Counted from the first letter of the stretch, positions 53,645-62,901 are shown. The stretch: 64,000 nt of DNA from Pseudomonas sp. efr-133-TYG-5 (GCF_030209175.1 NZ_JARVSM010000001.1:62001-126000); one strand, 5' to 3'. Made by a program: numbers and translations. Notes: a model not told the origin generated them from the sequence alone.

Positions 53645-54859
53645 TTACCCCTTGTTCAGGTCAACCAATGGCGTCTGCCGTACCTCAGTCTCTCGCCCAG
53701 CCTGAATCTCGCTGACCTGCTTCAAGGCTTTATCCACGGCAGCCTTGTCGGCCAACAAGCTGTAGCTGATGCGGAACTGCTTATGTTCCTTCGGCCCGAT
53801 TGTCGGTACCAGGTTCAGTGACCGCTGATATCGGCGGTTATAGGAAAAACTGGTCCCCGGCTCCAACCCGGTGACATAACCCTGGCCTTGGGTATCGGTG
53901 TTTTTCCACAGGGAAAACACCGGCAGCGTCTGGGTATTGAAGCCGACCGAAACGCCCAGGCTACCGGCCTTGTTATGCAACACGGTCAAGGTATCGCCCT
54001 TGGCGTCGGCATACGGCACCACGTTGTAAACCGTCTCGTCGTAGTCCTTGGTCGGTGCGCGGTAGGTTTGCCAGTCCGGCAGATCGCCCTTGGCCTTGTC
54101 GTTGAACGGCGACACCTGCTTCACCGGCGCGGCGAAACGAGCCCCCTGTTCGAGGAACGGGGTGCTGAAGTTACTGTGGTACAGCGCCTGGTATTCCTTC
54201 GGATAGTCGCCGTTGTTGGTCAGGGTGTCGTTGAGGGCGAACACCACGCTGCCGGGTTCGGTCACCAATTCGGTCGCGACGGAGAAGTCGACCTTCTTGA
54301 ACGCCTGCTCTTTCAGTTCGCCGCGCAGGCTGATGGCATATGGCGGTTTTTCGTCGATGTGCAGCGTGACTCTGTTGGCTGGGATGTTGGCGGCGCGACC
54401 GTGCAAGGTCAGCAATTCGCCATTGTCGATGCCAGGGTGGCCGACCCATTCATAGCCGCAGCGGGTGACCAGCTCATTGAAACCCTCCAGCCAGCCCAGG
54501 CCACCGCGGCCAGTGAGCTCGATGAAGGACGGATTGACCACCTCCTTGACCGGCGAATCCCAGCCCATGCGCACATTGCCGACCGAGGCCTGCAAGACGT
54601 TCATGCCCCGTGTCGGCACGACCGAGAGTTTCATCGTGCCGTTATCGATATCAACGATGCTGACGCCTTCCTGACGACCGCCATGCAAGGTGCGCAGGGT
54701 AACGCTGAAGGGTTTGTCGGTTTTTACGCCGAGTTGCTGGCTGGTGATCTGCCAGTTCTGGGCAGCTTTATCGGTGTCGAGCAGCACGTAATCCCAGGCC
54801 ATGGCGTGGGAGGCAGCGGACAATGCGCCGAGGGCAACAAAGAGTTTGAGCGGGGTCAT
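53645..54859 (-). CDS. Exported aldose-1-epimerase-like protein (DUF4432)
   Basis: The 404-residue protein has a signal peptide (KLFVALGALSAASHAMAW) and then the galactose-mutarotase-like fold of DUF4432: VSIVDIDNGTMKLSVVPTRGMNVLQASVGNVRMGWDSP, GFNELVTRCGYEWVG, LHGRAANIPANRV and YHSNFSTPFLEQGARF. It likely acts on a sugar in the periplasm. Its place near the xyl genes suggests a link with pentose use, which is inference. ATG 54859 has an aagaaagg site; the longer frame is rejected. Confidence 0.85.
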   Translation of the reverse strand: MTPLKLFVALGALSAASHAMAWDYVLLDTDKAAQNWQITSQQLGVKTDKPFSVTLRTLHGGRQEGVSIVDIDNGTMKLSVVPTRGMNVLQASVGNVRMGWDSPVKEVVNPSFIELTGRGGLGWLEGFNELVTRCGYEWVGHPGIDNGELLTLHGRAANIPANRVTLHIDEKPPYAISLRGELKEQAFKKVDFSVATELVTEPGSVVFALNDTLTNNGDYPKEYQALYHSNFSTPFLEQGARFAAPVKQVSPFNDKAKGDLPDWQTYRAPTKDYDETVYNVVPYADAKGDTLTVLHNKAGSLGVSVGFNTQTLPVFSLWKNTDTQGQGYVTGLEPGTSFSYNRRYQRSLNLVPTIGPKEHKQFRISYSLLADKAAVDKALKQVSEIQAGRETEVRQTPLVDLNKG

Positions 54860-55201
54860 GGCGGCATACCTTTCTTGGAGTTGTGCGCTTTTTATAAACG
54901 TGATGAAACGTTTCAGCAAGCTTAAAAGGCGATACAGCACTGGTTTATGCCAAGGAAGATTTTGTACACGCCGAAAGTCCAGGCGAGGCGATATGGCAGA
55001 TCCGCCGCAAGCTTTTCCAGCTCTCTGGCATTGGCTGCCAGCGGCTCCTTCGCATGCTGTGAGCCGATAGCGCACTATCGATGGTGTTTGGAATTAACAA
55101 GTGTCCACTTCTGCCCAAACGCAGTCATGAGCGTAGTCAGTCATCTGAGTATCGAGACCTATCCTTAACCAGCTTCTCAACGGCTGCTGAGGAGGTAGTC
55201 A

Positions 55202-55489
55202 TTACCTCCTTTTGCATTCATCAAGCTCTTTCTGGCTTTTCAAGCTTGTCGTAATACCTAGCCGATATTTGCAGTACTGGATAACCCGTCGTCGCTCCGT
55301 CTCGCTTAATTCACTCAAGCTTTTATCATCTGACTCGTAGGTGAAGATATTTTCAAATTTGATCTGAAATGTCGGACTTTTCTTTATGAAGAATATGTTT
55401 TCCGGATAGGCGTCTTCCATCTTTTCATAAAAGCCAATGTAAAGATTCAGGGTAATTGTAATGGCTAATATAATAAGTAACGATTTCAT
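55202..55489 (-). CDS. Small hypothetical protein with an N-terminal membrane segment
   Basis: The 95-residue protein starts at ATG 55489 (KSLLIILAITITLNLYIGFYEKM), giving a membrane anchor or signal, then a charged region with DDKSLSELSETERRRVIQYCKYRLGITTS. A TTG at 55552 would add 21 residues. It is AT-rich compared with neighbours and has no clear ribosome binding site. The family is not recognised. Confidence 0.5.
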   Translation of the reverse strand: MKSLLIILAITITLNLYIGFYEKMEDAYPENIFFIKKSPTFQIKFENIFTYESDDKSLSELSETERRRVIQYCKYRLGITTSLKSQKELDECKRR

Positions 55490-55572
55490 GATGAAGGTGA
55501 TCGCAATAGTATGGTTTTGATCCGAAGGTTTCTGACCAGTGAGCTCAGCCAAAAATAGACTTTACTCGTAAG

Positions 55573-55740
55573 TTACTCGCGATCGTGACAACAGACGCAA
55601 AGCTTGTTTCCTTCAGGGTCTCGAACATACGCCCCATAGAAATCTGCATGGTATTCGGGTCGTAGGCGAGGAGCGCCTTCGCATGTTCCATCCAGTACCG
55701 ACGCCAAAGCATGGGCGTCGCGTACGATCTACCCTATCCG
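55573..55740 (-). pseudogene. 3' remnant of a VOC/glyoxalase-family gene
   Basis: On the minus strand the frame ending at TAA 55573 reads IVRDAHALASVLDGTCEGAP, then RLRPEYHADFYGAYVRD and PEGNKLCVC, the well-known C-terminal end of small VOC (glyoxalase/bleomycin-resistance) proteins. Stop codons interrupt the upstream part, and the N-terminal half is lost. Confidence 0.72.
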
Positions 55741-55832
55741 GCCATCGAGAAAGGGTCCCTGGCTGATTTCTGAAACGAGCCTGACACCCTGTCTGAAACA
55801 AGCCACTCGCCACACAACAATACGCGTGCCAA

Positions 55833-56465
55833 CTAAATCGCAGGACGTTGCAATTTGACCCACTCCTGTACGGATGGCCGTTGCCATTGGCGCTGAGCGT
55901 ACTCCACCAGTTCGGGTGGTACGGAGTCACCATTGAGTATCAACCGGTTGAGCATCAAGGCCAGATCCACATCGGCGATCGACCATTGTCCGAACAGGTA
56001 TTCGCGATGGTCGGCCAGCAATGATTGTGCGGCGCCGAACAGCTTGCGTGCTGCCGACTCGGCATCTGGCGACAAGGGCTTGGATTTGCGTCCATAAAAC
56101 ACAACCAATGTGGATCGTTCCTGCCGGATGGGCAACAGATCACTGCGTACCCATGCTTGCACTTGTCGTGCCTTTGCACGCTGCCAAAGATCTTTTGGGT
56201 ACACCGGCGCCTGGGGGAAAACATCTTCCAGGTACTCAGTGATCGCCGACGATTCAGACAAGGCGAAGTCCCCGTGCACAAGCGTCGGTACCCGCTGGGT
56301 TTGAGAGAGGCTGGCATAGCCCTCTGACTGGTTTTCAGACGCTGCCAGATCCAGCGGGCTCATTTCAAATTCGATGCCCTTTTCGCGGAGTACCACGTAA
56401 GCCGACATGGCATAGGGGCTGCAAAATTCAGCGTCAACATACAAGCGCAGGCGGGAACTATTCAC
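55833..56465 (-). CDS. yfcF: Glutathione S-transferase, YfcF type
   Basis: The 210-residue protein has the thioredoxin-like GST N-domain (LRLYVDAEFCSPYAMSAYVVLREKGIEFE; VPTLVHGDFALSESSAITEYLEDVFP) and an all-helical C-domain (FGQWSIADVDLALMLNRLI). It resembles YfcF, which has glutathione-dependent peroxidase or transferase activity. The start is GTG 56465, decided by an aaggag site. It is next to the second GlxA/SDR pair; a functional link is possible. Confidence 0.87.
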   Translation of the reverse strand: MNSSRLRLYVDAEFCSPYAMSAYVVLREKGIEFEMSPLDLAASENQSEGYASLSQTQRVPTLVHGDFALSESSAITEYLEDVFPQAPVYPKDLWQRAKARQVQAWVRSDLLPIRQERSTLVVFYGRKSKPLSPDAESAARKLFGAAQSLLADHREYLFGQWSIADVDLALMLNRLILNGDSVPPELVEYAQRQWQRPSVQEWVKLQRPAI

Positions 56466-56578
56466 GGGTTATCTCCTTAGGCAGAAGAAGACACGCTACG
56501 AGATCGAAAACGATAAATAAAATTCATGATTTTCATGGGCGTATTCCGACCCGGAATACCCGGTTGGAGACAGCACCT

Positions 56579-57550
56579 TTAGCCACGATGCCCGGTCCAG
56601 TCGGCGAAAACCCGGCGCGCGTCGCGGCGTACCGCCTGCGGAGGGACGCCGAAACCTCGGATGAAGGCCTCGCGCATGTGGCGGCGGTCACGAAAGCCGG
56701 ATTCGCTGGCGATGACATCCAGGGAGTGTCGGCTCTGTTCAATCATCAAGCGGGCGGCTTCCAGGCGCAGCCCCTCAACGGCCTTGGCCGGGGAGTGCCC
56801 GGTTTCCGCGGTGAATACACGGGTGAACTGGCGGGAACTCAGGTGCGCCACTTCGGCCAGCTCCTCGACGCTGAGCGGTCGGTTCAGGTTCTGCCGCGCA
56901 TAGTTCAGCGCGCTCTGGATACGGTCGGACTTGGGCGCGATGCCGAGCATCTCCGAATGCTGCGACTGGCCGCCGGAACGGTGCTGGTGCATCACCAGTT
57001 TGTGCGCCACTGAGCGCGCAATATCGGCACCCAGATCCTTTTCCACCATGCCGACAGCCAGATCCAGTCCTGCGGTCATGCCCGCGGAGGTCCAGATGGG
57101 GCCATCGACGATATAGATGCGGTCGACCTCCACGGTGATATCGGGATGTCGCTTCTGCAGAATCTGCGCGTAGGCCCAATGGGTCGTGGCACGCCGCCCG
57201 GCCAACAGGCCAGCCTCAGCGAGGATGAACCCCCCGGTACAGATGCCAACAGTGCGGCGTGCCTGTCTGCCGGCGTGTCGTACGAAGTCGAGCACTGTGC
57301 CGCTCGTGTCTTCCTTTACGGGGTCGTTGACGCCGACAACGATCCACGTATCGGCCAGCCGGGGCGCCTGCAACGGCCGGGTTTCCAGTGCCAGTCCCAA
57401 CGAGGAGCGCACCATGCCGCCGTCCGGTGAGAAATTCTCGACGCTGTAGAAGGGTTCTTCGGCAACTTGGTTGGCGAATTCGAAAACGGTTTGGGTCGCC
57501 AGAGACAGTACCTGGAAGCCGTCGGTGAGCAAGTAGCCGATACGGTGCAT
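56579..57550 (-). CDS. GlxA-family (DJ-1 + AraC) transcriptional regulator
   Basis: The 323-residue protein has the DJ-1-like sensor (RIGYLLTDGFQVLSLATQTVFEFAN; VGICTGGFILAEAG; IWTSAGMTAGLDLAVGMVEKD) and an AraC domain (LSVEELAEVAHLSSRQFTRVFTAETGHSPAKAVEGLRLEAARLMIEQ; VIASESGFRDRRHMREAFIRGFGVPPQAVRR). It is a paralogue of the regulator at 37838 and, like it, faces an SDR gene across a short promoter region (105 bp). It probably controls that SDR. Confidence 0.92.
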   Translation of the reverse strand: MHRIGYLLTDGFQVLSLATQTVFEFANQVAEEPFYSVENFSPDGGMVRSSLGLALETRPLQAPRLADTWIVVGVNDPVKEDTSGTVLDFVRHAGRQARRTVGICTGGFILAEAGLLAGRRATTHWAYAQILQKRHPDITVEVDRIYIVDGPIWTSAGMTAGLDLAVGMVEKDLGADIARSVAHKLVMHQHRSGGQSQHSEMLGIAPKSDRIQSALNYARQNLNRPLSVEELAEVAHLSSRQFTRVFTAETGHSPAKAVEGLRLEAARLMIEQSRHSLDVIASESGFRDRRHMREAFIRGFGVPPQAVRRDARRVFADWTGHRG

Positions 57551-57655
57551 GGATTTTTCCTGATGTCCTGAATCACTACCTTATACGTCATTTGAGATAG
57601 CGCCAAGCCGGCGCATTCTGCTCTCCAGTTCTTCCCATAACGCTGGAGATTCGAC

Positions 57656-58450
57656 ATGACTCAATCCCGTCCAGGTACCGCCCTGATCACTGGTGCTTCT
57701 TCCGGAATCGGTGCCATTTATGCCGAGCGCCTGGCGCGCCGTGGCTATGATCTGATCCTGGTGGCGCGAAATCGTGACCGTCTCGAAGCCTTGGCCACAC
57801 AGCTGAGTGAAGAAACCGAGCGTCACATCGAGGTCCTGGTGGCCGACCTGTCCAACAAGGCAGACCTGGCACGGGTCGAAGAGCGGCTCCGAACAGACGC
57901 GAACATTTCACTGCTGCTGAACAATGCCGGGGTTGGAGCGACTCAGCCTCTGCTGGAGTCGAACGTCGACAAACTCGAAGAATTGCTCACGCTCAACGTT
58001 AACGTGCTGATGCGACTGGCTTACGCGGTGGTTCCAGGCTTCGTCGCCCGCGGTGGCGGCACGCTGATCAACATCGCCTCGATCGTTGCCATTGCCCCCG
58101 AAGTATTGAACGGCGTTTACGGGGGCTCCAAGGCGTTCGTCCTGGCGTTCAGCCAATCCTTGCGTCATGAACTGGCGGACAAAGGTGTCAGCGTCCAGGT
58201 GGTGCTGCCTGGCGCGACGGCCACTGAGTTCTGGAGCGTGGCCGGAACCCCACTGGAGCATCTGCCGGACAGCATTGTGATGAGCGCGAGCGATATGGTG
58301 GACGCAGCATTGTCCGGGCTCGATCAAGGCGAATTCGTCACGATCCCGGCATTGCCGGAGATCGCCGACTTGAATGCTTACGAGGCGGCACGCCAGAAGC
58401 TAATGCCCAATTTGTCGTTGAGTGCACCCGCTGCACGCTATCGCAAGTGA
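57656..58450 (+). CDS. Short-chain dehydrogenase/reductase (intact paralogue)
   Basis: The 264-residue SDR has an intact cofactor site (ALITGASSGIG), NNAG near residue 85, catalytic Ser in NIASIVA, and YGGSK as the Tyr-Lys pair. It belongs to the DltE/YbbO-like group of classical SDRs. ATG 57656 follows gctggagattcgac. It diverges from a GlxA regulator, as does its degenerate paralogue at 39118. The stop codon is followed in the same frame by a DUF2790-like fragment. Confidence 0.92.
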   Translation: MTQSRPGTALITGASSGIGAIYAERLARRGYDLILVARNRDRLEALATQLSEETERHIEVLVADLSNKADLARVEERLRTDANISLLLNNAGVGATQPLLESNVDKLEELLTLNVNVLMRLAYAVVPGFVARGGGTLINIASIVAIAPEVLNGVYGGSKAFVLAFSQSLRHELADKGVSVQVVLPGATATEFWSVAGTPLEHLPDSIVMSASDMVDAALSGLDQGEFVTIPALPEIADLNAYEAARQKLMPNLSLSAPAARYRK

Positions 58451-58624
58451 TGCGCTAGTCAGGCCTGCAGCTACGCCGCCAAACTCGATATCGAACACGT
58501 CATCTCCATCAGCGAACCCGCCAACGAATGTGCACCGGGGGCGGTTCAGATGACTTATGAGGACGTCTACGGCGGGCGCCATGTCCTGCAGTATCAAGTG
58601 ATGGGAACCGGCTGCTCCAGTTGA
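58451..58624 (+). pseudogene. C-terminal remnant of a DUF2790-family secreted protein
   Basis: Directly after the SDR stop, in the same frame, the DNA reads QACSYAAKLDIEHVISISEP, then NECAPGAVQMTYEDVYGGRH and VLQYQVMGTGCSS before TGA. This matches the end of DUF2790 proteins, small secreted Pseudomonas proteins with two or more conserved Cys. No start codon or signal peptide survives. It is a gene relic fused in frame downstream of the SDR stop. Confidence 0.6.
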
Positions 58625-58772
58625 GTCCGGTGCAAGCGCTGCAGGGTCGACACTTCATGCATCACCGTGTCGACGATGCGCCGCCACTCGGGATCCGCCA
58701 GAGCCGCGGGGGAACTCGGCGTTCCGCGTTTTTTGGTGACGGCGCATCGACAGCTGCAACGCCTGTCCGGGG

Positions 58773-59414
58773 TTAGAGGCGGCTCGGCTGATTGAGTGCA
58801 ACCACATAAGCCGTAAACATCGCCGCCATTCCATCCGCACAAACAGTGATTTCTGCATCCGTACGCGGGCTGCCGGAGAAGTCTTTGCCCACTGAACTGA
58901 GCGTGCTGAGGATCAGCTCACACGCCGCAGTACGAGTCGGCGCGCTGACTTCGGGCAACAGCTCGAGCATGAACGTGGCAAAGATCTGCCGGCCGGTCGC
59001 GCGCACCTCATGCGCTTGCGGTGCATCGCGATAGAGCGGCGCGGCGTCGTGCAGGGCACCGCGCATCTGAGCTTCTGCGCATTCCGAGCGGATGAACGCA
59101 TGCACCAGGGTGTGCAGGCGTTCGAGTGGCGGTTGCTGAAGATTTTCCAGAATCGTGCGCAGCATCTGCGTGGTTTGCAGCCACTCATCGCTCTGCAAGC
59201 GGAACAGGATCGCCGCCTTGTTGGGAAAGTACTGGTACAGCGAGCCGATGCTCACGCCAGCCTTTTCCGCGACCCGCGCAGTGGTGAAACGCGCCGCACC
59301 TTCCTTGGCCAAAACCTGAACAGCCGCTTGCAGAATGGCCGCCACCAGCTCGGTGGAGCGCGCCTGCTGCGGCTGTTTGCGCGAGGAAATACGGGCGGTC
59401 TGGCGATCGGTCAT
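58773..59414 (-). CDS. TetR-family transcriptional regulator
   Basis: The 213-residue protein has the TetR HTH (AILQAAVQVLAKEGAARFTTARVAEKAGVSIGSLYQYFPNKAAILF) and an all-helical ligand domain. ATG 59414 is the usual-length start; the upstream frame is rejected. It diverges from the O-methyltransferase gene at 59527. A 15-bp sequence is repeated in the gap, so it probably represses that gene and itself. Confidence 0.93.
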   Translation of the reverse strand: MTDRQTARISSRKQPQQARSTELVAAILQAAVQVLAKEGAARFTTARVAEKAGVSIGSLYQYFPNKAAILFRLQSDEWLQTTQMLRTILENLQQPPLERLHTLVHAFIRSECAEAQMRGALHDAAPLYRDAPQAHEVRATGRQIFATFMLELLPEVSAPTRTAACELILSTLSSVGKDFSGSPRTDAEITVCADGMAAMFTAYVVALNQPSRL

Positions 59415-59457
59415 GGGTAGCTCGGGTGTTGGCCGGGAACGCGAATAGCGAAGAGGG

Positions 59458-59499
59458 CGAATCGCTCGCATCATTTAAATGCGACGAATCACTCGCATC
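59458..59499. promoter_or_regulatory. Repeated operator-like sequence between tetR-type and methyltransferase genes
   Basis: CGAATCGCTCGCATC (59458-59472) and CGAATCACTCGCATC (59485-59499) are direct repeats 27 bp apart, with one mismatch. Between them CGCAT and ATGCG form a dyad. The place, between a TetR gene and its divergent neighbour, fits a TetR operator. Confidence 0.6.
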
Positions 59500-59526
59500 T
59501 TAGCCCTCTACTGATGGAAAGCAATC

Positions 59527-60183
59527 ATGACCACTCTGACGACTGAACCCTTGGCCAGCCTGATCGAACGCCTGTACACCCAGGCCAGCGCAGCCACCAG
59601 CCCGGCACTCGATGCGGTGTCCGCCGAAGAACGCGAACGCCTGATGCACAGCCGCACGGAATACCTGGAGCTCTACGGCTTGCTCAAGGACCTGTGGCTG
59701 CCTGTCTCGCGTGACACCGGCAAGCTCCTGTACATGCTGGCGCGCAATTGCAACGCCAAAGCCATTGTCGAGTTCGGCACTTCGTTCGGCCTGTCCACTT
59801 TGCACTTGGCAGCGGCCCTGCGCGACAACGGTGGCGGGGTGCTGATTGGCAGCGAGTTCGAACCGTCGAAGGTCGCCCTGGCACGCCGGCATTTCGTCGA
59901 AGGTGGCGTCAGCGATCTGGTGCAGATTCGCGAAGGCGATGCGCTGCAGAGCTTGGCAGCGGATCTTCCGCACGCCGTCGACCTGCTCCTGCTCGACGGT
60001 GCCAAGGCCTTGTATCGCGACGTGTTGAACCTCGTGGAAGCCCATCTGAGACCGGGTGCGCTGGTGATTGCCGACAACACCGATTACTGCCCTGAATACC
60101 TGGCTTATGTGCGCGCACCGCAGAACGGCTATCTGTCCGTGCCGTTTGCCGATGACATTGAGCTGTCAATGCGCCTGGGTTGA
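59527..60183 (+). CDS. Class I SAM-dependent O-methyltransferase
   Basis: The 218-residue protein has the CCoAOMT-like/OMT-3 pattern: VEFGTSFGLSTLHLAAALRDNGGGVLIGSEFEP for the SAM site (motif I), LLLLDGAKALYRDVLNLVEAHLRPGALVIADNTDY for the metal-binding and catalytic region. It should transfer a methyl group from SAM to a hydroxyl, probably a catechol-like one. ATG 59527 is after a ggaaag site. It is divergent from the TetR gene that likely controls it. Confidence 0.9.
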   Translation: MTTLTTEPLASLIERLYTQASAATSPALDAVSAEERERLMHSRTEYLELYGLLKDLWLPVSRDTGKLLYMLARNCNAKAIVEFGTSFGLSTLHLAAALRDNGGGVLIGSEFEPSKVALARRHFVEGGVSDLVQIREGDALQSLAADLPHAVDLLLLDGAKALYRDVLNLVEAHLRPGALVIADNTDYCPEYLAYVRAPQNGYLSVPFADDIELSMRLG

Positions 60184-60390
60184 GGCTCGCCGGATTTTGG
60201 GGCCGCCGGTGGCGGTGGCTCCAAGTAATGCGGGCGAGTCACCGGGAGCATTTGAAAAGTCAGCCATTTCTGTTGCTGCAGCGATCTGCCACTACTTGTA
60301 TTCTTGTCCGACAAGGACAAAAGGCAGCTGCTATTGCCTGGGCCCAACCGTCGCTGGAACGGAAAACCGGACTTTCCATAAGGTAGTAAC

Positions 60391-61896
60391 GTGAAGCGTG
60401 ATATTCGCCTGGTTGTGCTTTTGCTGTCGGTCATCGGTTGTTCCCTGGCGTCGCTGACGGTCTGGAAAGTATTGGCCTCTCGAGATCGGGCACTGGAAGA
60501 AGTCAATGTGCATGGGTTGAACCTGACCCAGGCACTGGCTACCTATTCAGAAGGCATCGTGCGGCAGAGCTCGCTGTTGTTGCTCGGGCTCGTCGAGCGT
60601 CTGGAAACGGAAGGCAGTGGCCCCGCGCAGATCGAGCGACTCAGGGCGCTGGTCGATCGCCAGGAGCCGCTGATGCCGCAGCTCAGCGGCATCACCATCT
60701 ACGATAACCAGGGACACTGGCTGATGTCGTCCAACCGGCCGATTCCGGTCGGGGCGAACAGCAGTGACCGCGCCTATTTCATTCATCATCGCGACGATCC
60801 CTCCCGCGAGACCTTCATTGGTCCGCCGATCCAGAGCCGCTCCAATCAGGAGTGGGTGATCACCGTCAGTCGCCGTTTCAATGATGCGCAGGGCGAATTC
60901 GCCGGCGTGGTGGCCGTCACTTTGGGCATCGAAAACTTCCTGCGCCTGTTCGGCAAGATCGACGTCGGGCAGGAGGGCGCGATCGGCTTGTCCTATACCG
61001 ACGGCACGTTGCTGGTGCGCTACCCGTTCCGCGAGCAGGACATGGGGCGCAACTTTTCCAAGTCGCCGATCTACGCCAAGTACCTGGTCGATCGCTCCGT
61101 CGGCACCGCGTCGTTTACCTCCAGCCTCGATGGCGTGGAGCGCCTCTACGCCTTCCGCAAGAGTGACCGGCTGCCATTGATTACCACGGTGGCCCTGGGC
61201 AAGCGCGAGGCGCTGGCGGCATGGCGCATGGAGGCCTTGCTGTCGGCTGTGGTGGTCACCGGGCTGCTGGGCCTGACCGGTCTGATCGGCTGGTTTCTGA
61301 TCCTCGATATTCGCCGCAGGACCGAGGTCGAAGGCCAACTGCGCGGCACCCAGCAGCAATTGCTTTCCTCCAATCGCCAACTCGAGTTGCTGGCGATGAA
61401 GGATGCCCTGACCGGTCTGGCCAATCGCCGCTGCTTCGACGAGAGCCTGGCCATGGAAGCCCGGCGAGCCAAACGCGATGGTACGACGTTGGCATTGCTG
61501 ATGATTGATATCGACCACTTCAAACTGTTCAACGACTCGCTCGGGCATGTGGCTGGCGACGCCTGTCTGCAGACGGTCGGCAGAATTTTCGAAGCGTGCG
61601 TGCGGCGTCCGTCCGACCTGGTGGCCAGGTACGGCGGGGAAGAGATGGGCGTGATCATGCCTGATACGAACGGCGAGGGTGCCGCCGTCGTGGCGCAACT
61701 GATCCTCGACCGCCTGCAACACGCCAACATTGCGCACAAGGCCAGCCCGTTCGGGCGGGTCAGTGTCAGCATCGGCATTGCCACGGCCTCGGGCGCGCAA
61801 CTGGATGACCTGCACAGGGTCATCGAGGCGGCGGATCAGGCGCTGTATAACGCCAAGGCAGGTGGGCGAAATCAGTTTGTGCTGAGCGCTTGCTGA
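60391..61896 (+). CDS. Membrane diguanylate cyclase with Cache sensor
   Basis: The 501-residue protein has a first membrane helix at about 5-26, a periplasmic Cache-type sensor (about 35-275), a second helix at about 280-300 and a GGDEF domain from about 340. The active site reads GGEEM near residue 415 (GGEEF is usual), and an RxxD inhibitory site (RPSD) sits five residues before it. It should make cyclic di-GMP. The start is GTG 60391 after ataaggtag. No phosphodiesterase is adjacent. Confidence 0.93.
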   Translation: MKRDIRLVVLLLSVIGCSLASLTVWKVLASRDRALEEVNVHGLNLTQALATYSEGIVRQSSLLLLGLVERLETEGSGPAQIERLRALVDRQEPLMPQLSGITIYDNQGHWLMSSNRPIPVGANSSDRAYFIHHRDDPSRETFIGPPIQSRSNQEWVITVSRRFNDAQGEFAGVVAVTLGIENFLRLFGKIDVGQEGAIGLSYTDGTLLVRYPFREQDMGRNFSKSPIYAKYLVDRSVGTASFTSSLDGVERLYAFRKSDRLPLITTVALGKREALAAWRMEALLSAVVVTGLLGLTGLIGWFLILDIRRRTEVEGQLRGTQQQLLSSNRQLELLAMKDALTGLANRRCFDESLAMEARRAKRDGTTLALLMIDIDHFKLFNDSLGHVAGDACLQTVGRIFEACVRRPSDLVARYGGEEMGVIMPDTNGEGAAVVAQLILDRLQHANIAHKASPFGRVSVSIGIATASGAQLDDLHRVIEAADQALYNAKAGGRNQFVLSAC

Positions 61897-61939
61897 TCGT
61901 GTCGGCGCCTGTGAAAGGCAGCGGTCGAGGAATACTCAA

Positions 61940-62353
61940 ATGAAGGCTTCGATCCTCGCTCACCTGGTCCTGTATTTTGCGGGGATCAGCGCAGTATTCG
62001 CCGGAGGTGCGCCGCCGGCAAACGCAGAGCGCGGACCAGCAGGCATCGCCGTGGGTGAGCATCTGCTTGTGGCCAGATCCAGGCTCATCGAGCAAGGCTG
62101 GCAGCCGACGCGCATGCATGCGACGGATGGCTACGAATACAGTGGCGTGGAGCGACAACTGGCGGCGCGCGAGTTCTTCGAGGTCGATGTCTGCTCGTTC
62201 GATAGCGCGCGGTGCATCTTGTTTTACGCCAGGCACGGCGCTTGCCTGCGCGTCGATACCCTCGGCGAGCAACTCGATGACATGACCGTCACGCGTTGGA
62301 CCGATGAATGTCCGGATGGGCCTGCCGAACCCAATCAGGACGGGGTTGGATAG
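61940..62353 (+). CDS. Small secreted cysteine-containing protein, paralogue of 40416
   Basis: The 137-residue protein has a signal peptide (ASILAHLVLYFAGISAVFAGG) and the same domain as the protein at 40416: ARSRLIEQGWQP, then C-x6-C-x9-C-x21-C with DMTVTRWTDEC at the end. Two disulfides in the periplasm or outside are likely. No function is known to me. It lies 43 bp after the diguanylate cyclase stop and may be co-transcribed with it. Confidence 0.78.
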   Translation: MKASILAHLVLYFAGISAVFAGGAPPANAERGPAGIAVGEHLLVARSRLIEQGWQPTRMHATDGYEYSGVERQLAAREFFEVDVCSFDSARCILFYARHGACLRVDTLGEQLDDMTVTRWTDECPDGPAEPNQDGVG

Positions 62354-62449
62354 CAAGTGGGGGCCATTGAGGCCTCGGCGCCGCTGGTGAAACAACCGAA
62401 CTCGCTGTGGCGAATGAATCGGATAACCAGATTTTCCAAGGAGATATTC

Positions 62450-62884
62450 ATGACAGAAGGGCAGTGTCTTTGCAGCGCAGTACGCTTTTCCCTCGCCGTA
62501 CAACCGCGGTTTTTTTACCGCTGCCATTGCAGCCTTTGCCGTAAACAGACCGGTGTCGGCCACAACCTCGCCACGCTGGTCAACGCGGGCGATTTTCGTT
62601 GGCAAGCAGGGCAGGACGCGATCACCTGTTGGCTCAAACCCAGCGGTTACCGCAACGATTTCTGCTCACAGTGCGGCTCGACCGTGCCCAATCCACTGCG
62701 TGAATCGCCTTACGTCTGGGTTCCGCTCGGTCTGCTCGATGCCAATCTGCCTATCGAGTGCGCTGGCGATTTCTGCGTTGACGACGCGATGGCGTGGGAT
62801 ACCCAGCGCTCGGCCAACAGTCACCACGCATCGCCGGAGTCGCTGGCGTTTCTGGTGCGTGAACTGCGGGTCAACGCGAGCTGA
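62450..62884 (+). CDS. GFA-family (glutathione-dependent formaldehyde-activating/CENP-V) protein
   Basis: The 144-residue protein has the GFA zinc pattern: GQCLCSAVRF, YRCHCSLCRKQTG and NDFCSQCGSTVPNPL. GFA proteins form a zinc-bound beta-fold; most are of unknown substrate, a few act on glutathione adducts. ATG 62450 is decided by the ccaaggag site. It lies convergent with the MDR oxidoreductase, with 17 bp between stops. Confidence 0.9.
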   Translation: MTEGQCLCSAVRFSLAVQPRFFYRCHCSLCRKQTGVGHNLATLVNAGDFRWQAGQDAITCWLKPSGYRNDFCSQCGSTVPNPLRESPYVWVPLGLLDANLPIECAGDFCVDDAMAWDTQRSANSHHASPESLAFLVRELRVNAS

Positions 62885-62901
62885 CCCGTTCTACGCCACC
62901 G

